Below, piece by piece: positions 32,944-42,332 of a stretch of 64,000 bases of DNA. A program made the position numbers and the translations under genes. The notes under the pieces are model-generated. The model saw only the letters and a list, made by a program, of their open reading frames with translations. It was not told the DNA's origin and did no database searches. The stretch's first letter is position 1. Each line of letters opens with the position of its first letter. The stretch is from Halobacteroides halobius DSM 5150 (GTDB taxonomy: Bacteria; Bacillota; Halanaerobiia; Halobacteroidales; Halobacteroidaceae), in the NCBI RefSeq assembly GCF_000328625.1, contig NC_019978.1, positions 992,001-1,056,000 of the forward strand, written 5' to 3'.

Positions 32944-34467
32944 ATGAGGTTTGAAAGAAGTAGTGGTATATTCTTACATCCAACTTCTTTACCTAGTAAG
33001 TATGGTATAGGGGCATTAGGGCAAGCAGCTTATGATTTTATTGATTTTTTAAATGAATCTGGGCAGAAGTTATGGCAGATATGCCCATTAGGGCCAACCG
33101 GTTTTGGTGATTCTCCTTACCAGTGTTTTTCCGCTTTTGCAGGCAATCCAATCTTAATTGATCTAGAAAAATTAAGAGAAGCAGGATATTTATTAAAAGA
33201 AGATTTGCATGTTGAGCAAGAATTTGCTGATGATGAAGTTGAGTATGGAAAGGTGATTAACTTTAAGTATCCTCTTTTTAATAAGGCTTTTAAACGCTTT
33301 AGAGAAGTAGCTCCATCCAAGGAAGAAGATGAATTTATTGCTTTTTGTCAAGATAATATTGAATGGTTAGAGAACTATGCTTTATTTATGGCTCTAAAAG
33401 ATTACTTTGATGGTAGCCCCTGGACTAAATGGGATGATGATATTAAGTTTAGGAAATCTACTGCAATTGATAAGTATAAAGCAAAGTTAAAGGAAAAAAT
33501 GGATTTTCATAAATTCATGCAGTATATTTTCTTTAAACAATGGGCTGATGTTAAAGAGTATGCCAATCAGAATAATATTCAGATAATTGGTGATATTCCA
33601 ATTTTTGTAGCGTTTGATAGTGCAGATGCTTGGGCTAATCCTCATTTATTTTTATTTAATGAGCAAAAGGAACCTACTAAGGTTGCTGGAGTGCCACCAG
33701 ATTACTTTAATGAAAATGGGCAATTATGGGGAAATCCATTGTATGATTGGGATAAATTAGAGAAGAATAATTATAGTTGGTGGATTAATAGAGTAAAATC
33801 TCAACTTGAATTAGTTGACATAATTAGATTTGATCATTTTAGAGGTTTTTCTCAGTATTGGGCTGTACCTGCTGATGCTACAACTGCGATTAATGGGCAA
33901 TGGAAGGATGGCCCGGGAAAGGAATTGTTCAAAACTATTAAAGATGAATTAGGTGAATTACCAATTATTGTAGAGGATTTAGGGGTTATAACTGAAGATG
34001 TAGAGGAATTAAGAGATTATTTTGGCTTTCCAGGAATGAAAATCCTCCAATTTGCCTTTGATAGTAAAGAAGAAAATGATTATACACCTCATGAATATTC
34101 TGAAAATTGTGTTGTTTATACAGGAACCCATGATAATAATACTACTCTAGGTTGGTACCAAGATGATGCTATTGAGAAAGATAAAAAAGATATGCTTAAG
34201 TACTTAGATAAACATTTAGCTAAAGAAGATCGTCATGATAATATAGTCTGGGACTTATTAGAATTAGCATGGGGGTCTGTGGCTGTTTTTGCTATTGCCC
34301 CATTACAGGATATTTTATGTTTAGATAGTGAAGCGCGAATGAATATTCCAGGGACCTCTTCAGGAAATTGGAGATGGCGATACAGAGAGGATATGTTAAC
34401 TGAGAATCTACAGGAAGAATTATCTAAAATGACCACTAAGCATCGAAATGGGTTAAAGCACTCTTAA
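32944..34467 (+). CDS. malQ: 4-alpha-glucanotransferase (amylomaltase)
   Basis: The 507-residue GH77 enzyme transfers maltodextrin chains between glucans. The nucleophile lies in IIRFDHFRGF, the acid/base in PIIVEDLG, and the third carboxylate in TGTHDNNT. Length and order are normal. The ATG at 32944 is chosen because GGAGGG is six bases upstream; longer frames run over the promoter and operator. It is a single gene in the glycogen/maltose theme, with a cre-like operator. Confidence 0.93.
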   Translation: MRFERSSGIFLHPTSLPSKYGIGALGQAAYDFIDFLNESGQKLWQICPLGPTGFGDSPYQCFSAFAGNPILIDLEKLREAGYLLKEDLHVEQEFADDEVEYGKVINFKYPLFNKAFKRFREVAPSKEEDEFIAFCQDNIEWLENYALFMALKDYFDGSPWTKWDDDIKFRKSTAIDKYKAKLKEKMDFHKFMQYIFFKQWADVKEYANQNNIQIIGDIPIFVAFDSADAWANPHLFLFNEQKEPTKVAGVPPDYFNENGQLWGNPLYDWDKLEKNNYSWWINRVKSQLELVDIIRFDHFRGFSQYWAVPADATTAINGQWKDGPGKELFKTIKDELGELPIIVEDLGVITEDVEELRDYFGFPGMKILQFAFDSKEENDYTPHEYSENCVVYTGTHDNNTTLGWYQDDAIEKDKKDMLKYLDKHLAKEDRHDNIVWDLLELAWGSVAVFAIAPLQDILCLDSEARMNIPGTSSGNWRWRYREDMLTENLQEELSKMTTKHRNGLKHS

Positions 34468-34485
34468 AAGGGTGCTTTTTTTATT
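34456..34485 (+). terminator. Rho-independent terminator of malQ
   Basis: AAGCACTCTT and AAGGGTGCTT pair (with one G-U) and are followed by seven Ts. The stem includes the stop codon. Confidence 0.82.
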
Positions 34486-34528
34486 TTGTGGTCTTGTTAG
34501 AGGTCTGATCTTTCAATTAATGGAATAA

Positions 34529-34580
34529 AACTTAAAAAAATTTAATTAAACTTGAATTTTTTTAAGTTTATTAATATAAT
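34529..34580 (+). promoter_or_regulatory. Promoter/operator of the ridA-dpaL purine operon
   Basis: TTGAAT (34552-34557), 17 bases, TATAAT (34575-34580) is a near-consensus promoter. A perfect 14-base inverted repeat (34529-34542 with 34555-34568) overlaps the -35. ACTTAAA and ACTTGAA recur 20 bases apart (34530 and 34550). About 40 of 52 positions match 58954-59005 before hydA, so both probably bind the same regulator. Confidence 0.65.
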
Positions 34581-34639
34581 AATAATGTAAGAGAAGTAAA
34601 TAAATGTAATAAAAATAATGGAAAGTTAGGAGGAATAAG

Positions 34640-35026
34640 ATGGAGGAAAAAGCTGTTATCACTACTGATGAGAGTCCAGCCGCAGTTGGCCCTTATTCTC
34701 AAGCCATTAAATACAATGGTTTTGTAATAACTAGTGGTCAAATACCATTTACTAAAGATGGAGAGTTAATTAGTGATGATATTCAAGAACAGACTAAACA
34801 GTCACTAAAGAATATTGAGAATATTTTGACAGAGGTAGGTTCTGGAGTTGATCAGTTGATTAAATGTACCATATTTATTAGTGACATGGATGATTTTTCT
34901 AAAGTTAATCAAGTTTATAAAGATTATTTAAAAAAGCCTTATCCTGCTCGTAGTTGTGTAGAAGTATCTCGTTTACCTAAAGATGTTAAGATAGAGATTG
35001 AGGCTATAGCTTCCTATGAGGATTAA
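34640..35026 (+). CDS. ridA: RidA family enamine/imine deaminase
   Basis: The 128-residue YjgF/YER057c protein hydrolyses reactive 2-aminoacrylate and similar enamines. SPAAVGPYSQAIKYNG at the start and PYPARSCVEVSRLPKD near the end (with the catalytic Arg) are intact. It lies 34 bases before dpaL, whose PLP reaction passes through 2-aminoacrylate, so the placement makes chemical sense. SD gttaggaggaataag precedes the ATG. Confidence 0.94.
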   Translation: MEEKAVITTDESPAAVGPYSQAIKYNGFVITSGQIPFTKDGELISDDIQEQTKQSLKNIENILTEVGSGVDQLIKCTIFISDMDDFSKVNQVYKDYLKKPYPARSCVEVSRLPKDVKIEIEAIASYED

Positions 35027-35060
35027 TTAAGCTAATTATTTAAAGGAAGGAGGGAGTAAT

Positions 35061-36290
35061 ATGTTAAACATAGAGGAGCCAGTTAAATTGCAGTTTCTCT
35101 CAAATGATGGTTTAGGAGGTCTAACACCTGACTTTTTAGATCAAGAGCAGGTAAAACAGGTGAAGAGGTTTCATTCTACTTTTGCTGATTATAAAGCTAC
35201 TCCTTTAGTAAGTTTAGATAACTTAGCTGCTAAGTTAAATGTAAAGAAAATTTATATTAAAGATGAGGCATATCGGTTTGGATTGGATGCTTTTAAAGTA
35301 TTAGGCGGAGCCTATGCAATTGCTAAGTTACTTTGTAAAAAATTAGGAGTAGAACTTGATGAAATTGATTTTAATTATTTAAAATCTAAGGAAGTTAAAG
35401 AAGAGATTGGTGATGTAACTTTTGTTACTGCTACTGATGGAAATCATGGTAGAGGGGTGGCTTGGGCTGCTAGTCAACTTGGTTATCAAGCTATTGTTTA
35501 TTTACCTAAAGGTTCAGCTAAGAGAAGAGTTGAAGCCATTAGAGAAACTGGGGCCAAGGCAGTTGTTACTGATGCAAATTATGATAAGACAGTAAGTTAT
35601 GCAATCAATAAGGCTGAAATAGAAGATTGGTTGATTGTACAGGATACAGCATGGGAAGGCTATGAAGAAATCCCAAGTTGGATTATGCAAGGTTATACTA
35701 CAATGGCAGATGAAGCATTACTCCAAATGGAATTAGATGGTATTGATAAACCAACCCATCTTTTCTTACAGGCTGGTGTTGGTTCAATGGCAGGTTCAGT
35801 TCTTGGTTATTATGCTAATTATTATGATGGAAAACCTCCTATAACAACTATCGTTGAGCCTAATGATGCAGCTTGTATTTTTAAATCAGCTTTTGTTGGT
35901 GATGGTTTAGCACATAATGTGGATAGTGATTTAAAGACTGATATGGCAGGTTTAGCTTGTGGAGAGCCTAATCCTATAGCTTGGCAGATTTTAAGGGATT
36001 TCAGTAAGATGAACGTTAAATGTGATGATAGTGTTGCTGCTACTGGCATGCGTATGTTAGCCAATCCATTGGGGAATGATCCAAGGGTTATTGCTGGAGA
36101 ATCTGGAGCCGTTGGATTAGGTTTGCTTACATTATTAATGAATGATTCTAAGTTAAATGAAGTACGAGAGGAACTAGATTTAAACGAAGATTCAGTTGTT
36201 TTGTTATTTAATACTGAAGGAGCTACAGATCCTATTAATTATCAACGGATAATCTGGGGAGGCAAGGGTTCATTAGCACTTAATTTATGA
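35061..36290 (+). CDS. dpaL: Diaminopropionate ammonia-lyase
   Basis: The 409-residue PLP enzyme (YgeX) converts 2,3-diaminopropionate to pyruvate and two ammonia. The PLP Lys is in GLDAFKVLGGAYA (about Lys79), a phosphate-binding GVGSMAGSV follows at about 239-247, and TATDGNHGRGVAWAA is the substrate loop. Length matches E. coli YgeX. It is followed by ygeW and ygeY, as in the E. coli purine region. SD aaggaagggag fits the ATG. Confidence 0.95.
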   Translation: MLNIEEPVKLQFLSNDGLGGLTPDFLDQEQVKQVKRFHSTFADYKATPLVSLDNLAAKLNVKKIYIKDEAYRFGLDAFKVLGGAYAIAKLLCKKLGVELDEIDFNYLKSKEVKEEIGDVTFVTATDGNHGRGVAWAASQLGYQAIVYLPKGSAKRRVEAIRETGAKAVVTDANYDKTVSYAINKAEIEDWLIVQDTAWEGYEEIPSWIMQGYTTMADEALLQMELDGIDKPTHLFLQAGVGSMAGSVLGYYANYYDGKPPITTIVEPNDAACIFKSAFVGDGLAHNVDSDLKTDMAGLACGEPNPIAWQILRDFSKMNVKCDDSVAATGMRMLANPLGNDPRVIAGESGAVGLGLLTLLMNDSKLNEVREELDLNEDSVVLLFNTEGATDPINYQRIIWGGKGSLALNL

Positions 36291-36357
36291 TAAACATGTA
36301 TTACTTTTGTCTGTTATGTTAACTTAATTCAAATATTTTTCAAGGAGGAGATAAAAG

Positions 36358-37344
36358 ATGCAGACAGTACTTAGAGGAAAGGATTTTATTTCTTTACAAG
36401 ATTGGAGTAAAGAAGAGGTTGATACACTATTAGATGTTTCATTTGATTTAAAGCGTAAGTTTGCGATGGGGATAGATACTCCATATTTGCAAAACAAGAC
36501 TGCTATGTTAATGTTCTTTGAAGAATCAACTAGAACTAGAAACTCTATGGAAGCTGGGTTGGCTCAATTAGGGGGGCATGCTAATTTCTTAGATACTAGT
36601 ACTATGCAGGTTAATCATGGTGAAGTAGCTAAGGATACAGGTGTTATTTTAGGTAGTTTTGGCCATGCAATTGCTTGTCGTAATTGTTTTTGGGGAGAAG
36701 GAAATGGTAATGAATATTTAAGAAGTTTAGCTGAGCATGCTCCAGTACCTATTATGAATTTACAGTGTAACTTATATCATCCAATGCAGGGCTTAGCTGA
36801 TTTAATGACTATCCAAGAGAAAAAGGAAGAGACTAAAGAGCTTAATGTATCTATTATTTGGGCCTATGCTACTAGTCATAAGAAGCCTATTTCTGTTCCA
36901 GTAACACAGGCTTTATTATTCCCGCGTTATTCTATGAATGTAACTGTGGCCCATCCCGAAGGCTTTGAGTTACCTGATTGGGTACTTAAGCAGGCTGAAG
37001 AAAATGCTAAAAAACATGGTGGTTCCTTTAAGGTTACTAATAATATGGAAGAAGCATATCAAAATGCTGATATCGTTATTCCTAAAAATTGGGGTAGTTG
37101 GGTTAACCACCCAGATGGTGGAGAAGAATTATTAGAAGCCAATAAAGATTGGAAGTGTAGTGAAGAGATGATGGAGTTAGCAAAAGATGATGTAAGCTAT
37201 ATGCATGCTTTACCTGCAGATAGAGGGAACGAAGTGGAAGATTCTGTAATAGATGGACCCCATTCTATTGTCTATGATGAAGCTGAAAATAGATTGCATA
37301 CTGCTAAGGCAGTTATGACTGTAACTATGGGCGGAAAAGGTTAA
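36358..37344 (+). CDS. ygeW: YgeW knotted carbamoyltransferase
   Basis: The 328-residue aspartate/ornithine carbamoyltransferase-fold protein keeps the carbamoyl-phosphate motif STRTR (57-61), the region with HPMQGLADL (about 141-149), and MHALPADRGNEV near the C-terminus. YgeW forms a knotted trimer. In current models of anaerobic purine breakdown it cleaves a ureido compound such as 2,3-diureidopropionate phosphorolytically, yielding carbamoyl phosphate that ArcC uses for ATP; this link is from recalled literature. SD aaggaggagataaaag. A hairpin lies just after the gene. Confidence 0.93.
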   Translation: MQTVLRGKDFISLQDWSKEEVDTLLDVSFDLKRKFAMGIDTPYLQNKTAMLMFFEESTRTRNSMEAGLAQLGGHANFLDTSTMQVNHGEVAKDTGVILGSFGHAIACRNCFWGEGNGNEYLRSLAEHAPVPIMNLQCNLYHPMQGLADLMTIQEKKEETKELNVSIIWAYATSHKKPISVPVTQALLFPRYSMNVTVAHPEGFELPDWVLKQAEENAKKHGGSFKVTNNMEEAYQNADIVIPKNWGSWVNHPDGGEELLEANKDWKCSEEMMELAKDDVSYMHALPADRGNEVEDSVIDGPHSIVYDEAENRLHTAKAVMTVTMGGKG

Positions 37345-37355
37345 AAATTATATTA

Positions 37356-37387
37356 TTTAGGATTGGTTATAGTTAATCAATCCTAAA
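37356..37387 (+). other. Intercistronic hairpin between ygeW and ygeY
   Basis: TTTAGGATTG and CAATCCTAAA pair, enclosing GTTA/TAGTTAA. No T-run follows, so it may be a processing or stability element rather than a terminator. Confidence 0.5.
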
Positions 37388-37429
37388 TTAAGTTATTAGA
37401 TTAAGTTATTAAAAAGGAGGTAATAGCTG

Positions 37430-38629
37430 ATGGAAAGAGCAGAAATGATTAAGCAGATCAAAGAGAGATTAGATAATTATCAAGATGATATGATTAATTT
37501 TATGAGAGATATGATTAGAATTCCTAGTGAGAGTTGTCAAGAAAGAGAAGTAGTTCAGCGCATTAAAGAAGAAATGGAACAATTAGGTTTTGATGAGATT
37601 AGAATTGATCCAATGGGTAATATTCTTGGTAGGGTAGGTAGTGGTGATCGAGTAATTGCTTATGATGCTCATATTGACACTGTAGGTGTAGGAAATCCAG
37701 ATGAATGGGATTGGGATCCTTTTGCAGGTAAGTTTGAAGATGGAATAATTTATGGTCGAGGTGCTACTGACCAGGAAGCTGCTATGGTTAGTATGCTCTA
37801 TGCTGGAAAAGTAATTAAGGATCTTAATTTACACCAAGAATTTAGTCTATATTTTGTCGGAAGTATTCAAGAAGAGGACTGTGATGGTTTGTGTTGGCAA
37901 TATATTATTAATGAGGATGATTTAGAACCCGAAATGGTTGTTGTAACTGAGCCAACGAATTTAAATATTTATCGTGGTCATAGAGGTAGAATGGAAATGG
38001 AAGTAACAACTGAGGGAGTTTCTTGTCATGGTAGTGCACCTCATCGAGGGGAAAACTCACTTTATAAAATTGCACCAATTATATCAGGAATTGAAAGATT
38101 AAATAAAATATTAAAGAAAGATGATTTCTTAGGGAAAGGGACTATAACTGTAACTCATATCTATAATGATACTCCTAGTTTATGTGCTGTACCTAATAAA
38201 TCTACTATCCATCTTGACCGTCGCTTGACTGCTGGTGAGGATAAGGAATTAGCTCTACAACAGGTAGAAGAGGTAATAGAGGAAGTTGGGGTGGATGCTA
38301 AGGTAGAGATTTTAAATTATGATACCCCCAGTTATACTGGTTTAGTATATGAAACTGAAAAGTATTATCCTACTTGGGTATTAGAAGAAGATCATGATTA
38401 TATTCAAGGAGCAGTTAGTGCTTATAGAGATTTATTTGACGAAGAACCAACAGTAGATAAATGGACCTTTAGTACGAATGGAGTTTCTATTATGGGGCGG
38501 TGTGGAATTCCATGTATTGGTTTTGGCCCTGCAAATGAGATCTATGCTCATACAGTAAATGATCAAGTTCCAGTAGATCACTTACTTAAAGCAGCTAAGT
38601 TTTATGCTCTCTATCCAGATTCTATTTAA
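37430..38629 (+). CDS. ygeY: YgeY selenium metabolism-linked M20 hydrolase
   Basis: The 399-residue M20/ArgE-DapE-like metallohydrolase has intact zinc ligands: DAHIDTVG (about His84 and Asp86), GRGATDQEAAM (about Asp120), QEEDCDG (acid/base Glu and ligand Glu) and a late AHTVNDQVP His. It is the standard YgeY member found beside selenium-dependent hydroxylases. It probably hydrolyses a ureido or amide intermediate of ring breakdown. SD aaaggaggtaatagctg. It lies in the dpaL-ygeW-ygeY unit. Confidence 0.93.
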   Translation: MERAEMIKQIKERLDNYQDDMINFMRDMIRIPSESCQEREVVQRIKEEMEQLGFDEIRIDPMGNILGRVGSGDRVIAYDAHIDTVGVGNPDEWDWDPFAGKFEDGIIYGRGATDQEAAMVSMLYAGKVIKDLNLHQEFSLYFVGSIQEEDCDGLCWQYIINEDDLEPEMVVVTEPTNLNIYRGHRGRMEMEVTTEGVSCHGSAPHRGENSLYKIAPIISGIERLNKILKKDDFLGKGTITVTHIYNDTPSLCAVPNKSTIHLDRRLTAGEDKELALQQVEEVIEEVGVDAKVEILNYDTPSYTGLVYETEKYYPTWVLEEDHDYIQGAVSAYRDLFDEEPTVDKWTFSTNGVSIMGRCGIPCIGFGPANEIYAHTVNDQVPVDHLLKAAKFYALYPDSI

Positions 38630-38677
38630 GTTGAAGTTGTTAGTAATTAATCCTTAAGAAATGGGTGGTGTTAAAGT

Positions 38678-40009
38678 ATGGAGTTTAATTTAGAGGGACA
38701 GGTTAACAAGTCAGAGGAAGTTTATAACTTGAATAATAAACCACCGTTTTGGGAGACGGTACTACTTGGTTTTCAGCATATGTTAGCAATGTTTGTAGGG
38801 ATTATTACGCCACCGTTAATTGTTTGTGGTGTGGTTGGTTTTAATGCAATAGAAACTAGTTTTATTGTAAGTATGACTTTAATAGTATCAGGGATCACCA
38901 CTTATTTACAATGTACAAAATTAGGGCCAATTGGTTCAGGGTTGTTAGGAGTACAAGGAACTAGTTTTACTTTTGTACCAATGGCTATTGCTGCAGGTAG
39001 TGCAGGGGGGTTACCTTTGATTTTGGGTATGTCTTTGGTTGGCTCTACAGTAGAAATGATTGTAAGTAGGTTTATCAAACAAGTTAAAAAATATTTTCCA
39101 CCTGTAGTCTCAGGAACAGTAGTGATGATGATCGGCCTTAGCCTTATGGAAGTAGGAATCACTGATTTTGCTGGGGGGCAAGGAGTTCAAAATTTTGGTA
39201 GTCCTCAAAATTTAATGTTAGGCTTCTTTGTATTGATAATAATCATTCTTTGTAATCGCTTTGGTACAGGGGTAATTAAAGCAGGAGCGATTGCTATTGG
39301 AATAACGGCTGGTTATATAGTTTCTATCTTTTTAGGATTAATTAACTTTGGCCCTATAGCAGAAGCTGGTTGGTTTACTATTCCTATTCCTCTAAAATAC
39401 GGAATAGCATTTGACTGGAACCATTTATTGCCATTTGTTTTGGCCTATTTAGTAACTAGTATTGAGACGGTTGGTGATTTAACTGCTATTGCTAATATAT
39501 CTGGTGAACCTATAGAAGGTGAACTTCATGCCAAACGTTTGAGTGGTGGGTTATTGGCTGATGCTTGTGGTAGTGCTCTTGCTGCTATATTTAACTCATT
39601 ACCCAATAGTACTTTTAGTCAAAATACTGGTGTGATTCAGATTACAAAGGTAGGTAGTAGAGTGGTTGGGGTTGCTGTAGCTGGATTTCTTGTGTTACTT
39701 GGTTTATTACCTAAATTTGGAGCCATTATTTCTGTAATGCCTGCTTCTGTATTAGGGGGAGCTACAGTTGCTTTATTTGGCATGGTTGCTACATCTGGAA
39801 TGAAGATTGCTGTTAAAGATGGTTTGACAGATCGTAAGTTATTTATTTTAGCTATTGCGTTAAGTTTTGGACTAGGAGTTACTATGAAGCCTGAGGTTGT
39901 AGCCCAACTTCCTCAATGGTTATCAGCTTTAGCATCATCGGGAGTAGCAGTCGGAGCCTTATTTGCCTTTATGCTTAATTTGATTCTACCTAAGAATAAT
40001 ACTAATTAA
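38678..40009 (+). CDS. NCS2 xanthine/uracil permease (UraA/XanQ-like)
   Basis: The 443-residue nucleobase:cation symporter has about 14 helices. SIETVGDLTAIANISG and NSLPNSTFSQNTGVIQ carry the substrate and cation residues of the family (the NxSxxxQNxGxI motif). QGTSFTFVP is the other conserved half-helix. Position between ygeY and a xanthine dehydrogenase suggests import of xanthine or urate. The SD (gggtggtgttaaagt) is weak. Confidence 0.92.
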   Translation: MEFNLEGQVNKSEEVYNLNNKPPFWETVLLGFQHMLAMFVGIITPPLIVCGVVGFNAIETSFIVSMTLIVSGITTYLQCTKLGPIGSGLLGVQGTSFTFVPMAIAAGSAGGLPLILGMSLVGSTVEMIVSRFIKQVKKYFPPVVSGTVVMMIGLSLMEVGITDFAGGQGVQNFGSPQNLMLGFFVLIIIILCNRFGTGVIKAGAIAIGITAGYIVSIFLGLINFGPIAEAGWFTIPIPLKYGIAFDWNHLLPFVLAYLVTSIETVGDLTAIANISGEPIEGELHAKRLSGGLLADACGSALAAIFNSLPNSTFSQNTGVIQITKVGSRVVGVAVAGFLVLLGLLPKFGAIISVMPASVLGGATVALFGMVATSGMKIAVKDGLTDRKLFILAIALSFGLGVTMKPEVVAQLPQWLSALASSGVAVGALFAFMLNLILPKNNTN

Positions 40010-40037
40010 TAATAGATTAAATTATGGAGGTGGAAGA

Positions 40038-42332
40038 ATGGGATATGATAAAGTTAATAAATCTGCTAAGCGGGTAGATGCTTATGAGAAAGTAACGGGC
40101 AGGGCCAAATTTGGAGCTGATCATTACTTTCATAATATGTTATATGCTAAGGTGCTTATGTCTGACTACCCTCATGCAGAAATTTTGGATATTGATGTAA
40201 AACAGGCTAGAGAACTACCAGGCGTTAAAGCAGTATTGACAGCAGATAATATTCCTAATAATGAATTTGGGGTAATTATAGAGAACCAACAAGTATTAGC
40301 TAAAGAAAAAACTATGTATATTGGTGATGGAGTTGCTCTTGTGGCTGCAGAGAGCAAAAAAATTGCTAAAAGAGCACTTGAGTTAATTGAAGTAGAGTAT
40401 AAGGAATTAGAAGGAGTATATGATCCTTTAGTAGCTAGAAAAGCAGATGCTAAGTCAATTCATGCTGACTTAGATAATAATCAGGTTGTACATCATCCTC
40501 TACGGAAAGGGGATGTAAAAGAAGGATTTGCTAAAGCAGATGTTATCTTAGAACGGGAATATACAACTCAGTTTATTGAACATAGTTATATAGAACCTGA
40601 ATCTATAGTAGTAGTACCGTATGAAAGAAATTGTCTAGTTAGCATTTATGGTTCTATCCAAAACCCGTATGCTACTCGTGATGCTGTTGCTTCAGTATTA
40701 CAGACTGATTTAAGTAATGTTCGGGTGAATCAAAATAATATGGGAGGAGCTTTTGGAGGAAAAGATGAAAATATGTCCTCAATGGCAGCTAGAGCTGCAG
40801 TTTTAGCTTTAGAAACTGAGCGCCCAATAAAAATGGTTAATAGTCGAGAGGAATCTATGTTAGAAAGTTATAAAAGACACCCTTATTCTTTACAGTATAA
40901 AGTAGGAGCCAGTGAAGATGGTGAATTGTTAGCTATGGAGATTGAAGCAGTAGCTGATAGTGGAGCTTATGCTTGCCAAACACCATTTGTTACTTGGCGT
41001 TCTGTAGTTCAAGCTACTGGTCCTTATGAAATTCCTAATGTAAAAACTGATACTTATGGTTTTTATACTAATAATGTTTATACAGGAGCTATGCGTGGTT
41101 ATGGTTCACCTCCAACTATTTTTGCTCAAGAATCATTAATGGATGAGTTGGCCCAAGAATTAGATATAAAGCCAGATGAGTTGCGAAAAAAGAATATGTA
41201 TCGTAATGGTTCAGTAACTGCTAGTGGCCAGAAGCTAAATAAACATGAAGTAAGTTTAAAGCAAGTAATGTCTGAGGCTATGGAAGCTATTGATTATCAA
41301 GAAAAATATAATAAATATAGTAATGATCAACCTTGTGATAAGAAGCGAGGCATTGGGATGTCAATTAGTTTTCGAGGTGTTAGTTTAGGAGCTGAAGGGG
41401 TTGATGCTGCTGGTGCAATAGTATCTATTCAAAAGGATGGAAGCTTGATTATTCATGGTGCTTTAGCAGAAAATGGTCAGGGTTTAAAGACGGTCTTCTC
41501 TCAGATGGTAGCTGAAGAGTTAGGTGTTAGTTTAGATAGTATCAATTATATGGAAGTTGATACTTCTGTAGCTCCTGAAAGTGGTTCTACAGTTGCCTCT
41601 CGAAGTACCTTAGTAGGTGGTAATGCAGTTAAAGATGCTGCTGTAAAACTAAAGGGGATAATTAAAGAATTTACTGCTAAAGAGTATGATTTAGCAGAAG
41701 AAAATATTATTTTACAAGATGATTATCTATATACTACTGCTGGAGAAAAAATAGCTTCTTTCAAAGAGATTATTAGTCAAGCTTATGGCTCTGGAGTCTT
41801 TTTATCTGCTTATGGTTGGTATCAAAGTCCAGATATTAGTTGGGATGAAGAAACAGGTCAGGGAAGTCCATATTTTACTTATGTGTATGGTTGTCAGATA
41901 GCAGAAGTTGAGGTTGATACTGGAACAGGTCAAGTTGATGTTTTAAATATGACAGCAGCTCATGATGTAGGTAAGGCAATAAATCCAGCTAATGTAAGGG
42001 GCCAAATTTATGGTGGTGTTGTAATGGCTATGGGCCATTGTATTATGGAAGATTTAGAGACTGAGAATGGTTATATTAAGACCACTAATTTTGATGAATA
42101 TTTAATTCCAACCGCTAAAGATATTCCTGATATCACACCAATTATTGTAGAAAATCCTGATCCTGATGGGCCATACGGAGCAAAGTCTATTGGGGAACCA
42201 ACTTTAGAATTAGGTAGTGCTGCAATTAGTAATGCTGTTGCTCAAGCGACAGGTAAAAGAATCAGGGATTTACCACTCAATTTAGAACGAGTCTTGATTG
42301 GTCGCTCTTTGAGTAAAGGAGGTAATAAATAA
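40038..42332 (+). CDS. xdhA: Xanthine dehydrogenase-type hydroxylase, molybdopterin subunit
   Basis: The 764-residue large subunit of the xanthine oxidase family binds the molybdenum cofactor (in this context probably with a selenido ligand) and hydroxylates a purine or related ring. GGAFGGKDE (about 233-241), AMRGYGSPP (about 349-357), NGQGLKT and the active-site Glu in GAKSIGEPTLEL near 715 are all present. It is full length, unlike the split enzyme downstream. The FAD subunit starts at its stop codon (TAATG), and the Fe-S subunit follows. The precise substrate is not decided by sequence. Confidence 0.93.
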   Translation: MGYDKVNKSAKRVDAYEKVTGRAKFGADHYFHNMLYAKVLMSDYPHAEILDIDVKQARELPGVKAVLTADNIPNNEFGVIIENQQVLAKEKTMYIGDGVALVAAESKKIAKRALELIEVEYKELEGVYDPLVARKADAKSIHADLDNNQVVHHPLRKGDVKEGFAKADVILEREYTTQFIEHSYIEPESIVVVPYERNCLVSIYGSIQNPYATRDAVASVLQTDLSNVRVNQNNMGGAFGGKDENMSSMAARAAVLALETERPIKMVNSREESMLESYKRHPYSLQYKVGASEDGELLAMEIEAVADSGAYACQTPFVTWRSVVQATGPYEIPNVKTDTYGFYTNNVYTGAMRGYGSPPTIFAQESLMDELAQELDIKPDELRKKNMYRNGSVTASGQKLNKHEVSLKQVMSEAMEAIDYQEKYNKYSNDQPCDKKRGIGMSISFRGVSLGAEGVDAAGAIVSIQKDGSLIIHGALAENGQGLKTVFSQMVAEELGVSLDSINYMEVDTSVAPESGSTVASRSTLVGGNAVKDAAVKLKGIIKEFTAKEYDLAEENIILQDDYLYTTAGEKIASFKEIISQAYGSGVFLSAYGWYQSPDISWDEETGQGSPYFTYVYGCQIAEVEVDTGTGQVDVLNMTAAHDVGKAINPANVRGQIYGGVVMAMGHCIMEDLETENGYIKTTNFDEYLIPTAKDIPDITPIIVENPDPDGPYGAKSIGEPTLELGSAAISNAVAQATGKRIRDLPLNLERVLIGRSLSKGGNK

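Noticed and set aside
38630-38677. Purine riboswitch before the xanthine/uracil permease
   Set aside because: The spacer is under 50 bases and lacks the conserved three-way junction. The spacers before the adenine permease were also scanned with no match.
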